Part shown: piece after piece, positions 5,018 to 5,383 of the stretch | Position numbering within the stretch: the stretch's first letter is position 1 | Layout of the letters: the number at the start of each line of letters is the position of its first letter | Assembly (NCBI GenBank): GCA_029262715.1 | Contig: JAJCYX010000092.1 | Location: forward strand, 1-5,383 | From: Chloroflexota bacterium | GTDB taxonomy: Bacteria > Chloroflexota > Dehalococcoidia > Lucifugimonadales > Lucifugimonadaceae | Reading direction: 5' to 3' | DNA length: 5,383 nt | Program-made: the position numbers and the translations under genes | The notes under the pieces: generated by a model | The model's database searches: none | What the model was told of the DNA's origin: nothing | What the model saw: only the letters and a program-made list of their open reading frames with translations

Positions 5018-5383
5018 TTGACGCAGCAGCAGTACTACTACGGCACAGGCCGACGAAAGACATCAGTCGCCAGGGTCCGTGTCTACAACACCCCAGGTGG
5101 CATAACCATCAACGGTAAGCCGTTGGAGGAAGCGATTCCGCAGCAGGCGTGGGCTCAGATGGCGGTTGCTCCGTTGGCTGTCACACAACTGGCCAACAGC
5201 GTGACAGTCACCGTGAAAGCACACGGTGGTGGAGTCGGTGGACAGGCTGGCGCTGTCTCCCACGGTATCGCCAGAGCATTGACGGTGATGAACGGAGAGC
5301 TGAAGAAGCCGCTTCGTGACGCCGGACTGCTCACCAGAGACTCTCGAATGAAGGAGAGCAAGAAGTACGGCTTGAAGCGGGCT
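5018..5383 (+). CDS. rpsI: 30S ribosomal protein S9 (3' end beyond window)
   Basis: Partial: 122 codons are present, and judging from the family about nine or ten residues, including the SKR-type C-terminus that reaches P-site tRNA, lie past the window end. S9 is a head protein of the small subunit. Visible features are YYYGTGRRKTSVARVRVY (6-23), GGITINGKPLEE (27-38), VTVKAHGGGVGGQAGAVSHGIARAL (64-88) and LLTRDSRMKESKKYGLKRA (104-122). The start must be non-AUG: upstream in frame is the rplM stop (5000-5002) with no ATG between, and the first internal Met is residue 48, too late. TTG at 5018, with GGAG eight bases before it, gives MTQQQYYYGTGRRK, matching the family. rplM-rpsI is a near-universal pair, probably co-transcribed and coupled. 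Confidence 0.96.
   Translation, partial: MTQQQYYYGTGRRKTSVARVRVYNTPGGITINGKPLEEAIPQQAWAQMAVAPLAVTQLANSVTVTVKAHGGGVGGQAGAVSHGIARALTVMNGELKKPLRDAGLLTRDSRMKESKKYGLKRA

Overview
This window is a stretch of a bacterial core ribosomal-protein / RNA polymerase operon, read entirely on the + strand. The order is rpmJ (L36), rpsM (S13), rpsK (S11), rpsD (S4), rpoA (RNA polymerase alpha), rplQ (L17), truA (tRNA pseudouridine synthase), rplM (L13), rpsI (S9, cut by the window end). The L36 zinc ribbon, an alpha subunit with a C-terminal DNA-binding domain, and L17 show that this is a bacterium. The order is shared by Firmicutes, Actinobacteria, Chloroflexota and others. Details of TruA (an EYDGT...HGSQLQ N-terminus, DFASFA, and HQQVRRMSGALVRIG) most resemble what I remember of Chloroflexota / Dehalococcoidia-type proteins. 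That placement is a tentative inference; no search was possible.

Layout. Positions 1-58 hold the unidentified end of whatever precedes rpmJ. Positions 59-1027 carry rpmJ, rpsM and rpsK with short gaps. Positions 1028-1135 are the largest gap. It holds a strong 9-bp hairpin followed by a T-rich tract (terminator or attenuator) and a second, weaker hairpin just before the rpsD ribosome-binding site. Positions 1136-3166 are a tight block, rpsD-rpoA-rplQ. The rpoA Shine-Dalgarno overlaps the rpsD stop codon, and rpoA and rplQ share one base (TAATG). Positions 3195-5383 carry truA, rplM and rpsI with gaps of 53 bases or less.

The products work together. S13, S11, S4 and S9 are small-subunit proteins; L36, L17 and L13 are large-subunit proteins; alpha is the scaffold for RNA polymerase assembly; TruA modifies the tRNA anticodon stem-loop. 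This is ordinary growth-linked housekeeping content, and I see no mobile element, CRISPR array, tRNA, rRNA or novel multi-gene system. The points that merit attention are: (i) an L13 carrying a roughly 180-residue low-complexity Ala/Lys/Pro/Thr tail after a normal core; (ii) a terminator-like hairpin inside the operon between rpsK and rpsD; (iii) an S4 with a shortened, cysteine-free N-terminal region; (iv) an rpsI that can only start at TTG, with a two-codon ATG-ATT-TGA mini-frame overlapping its start.
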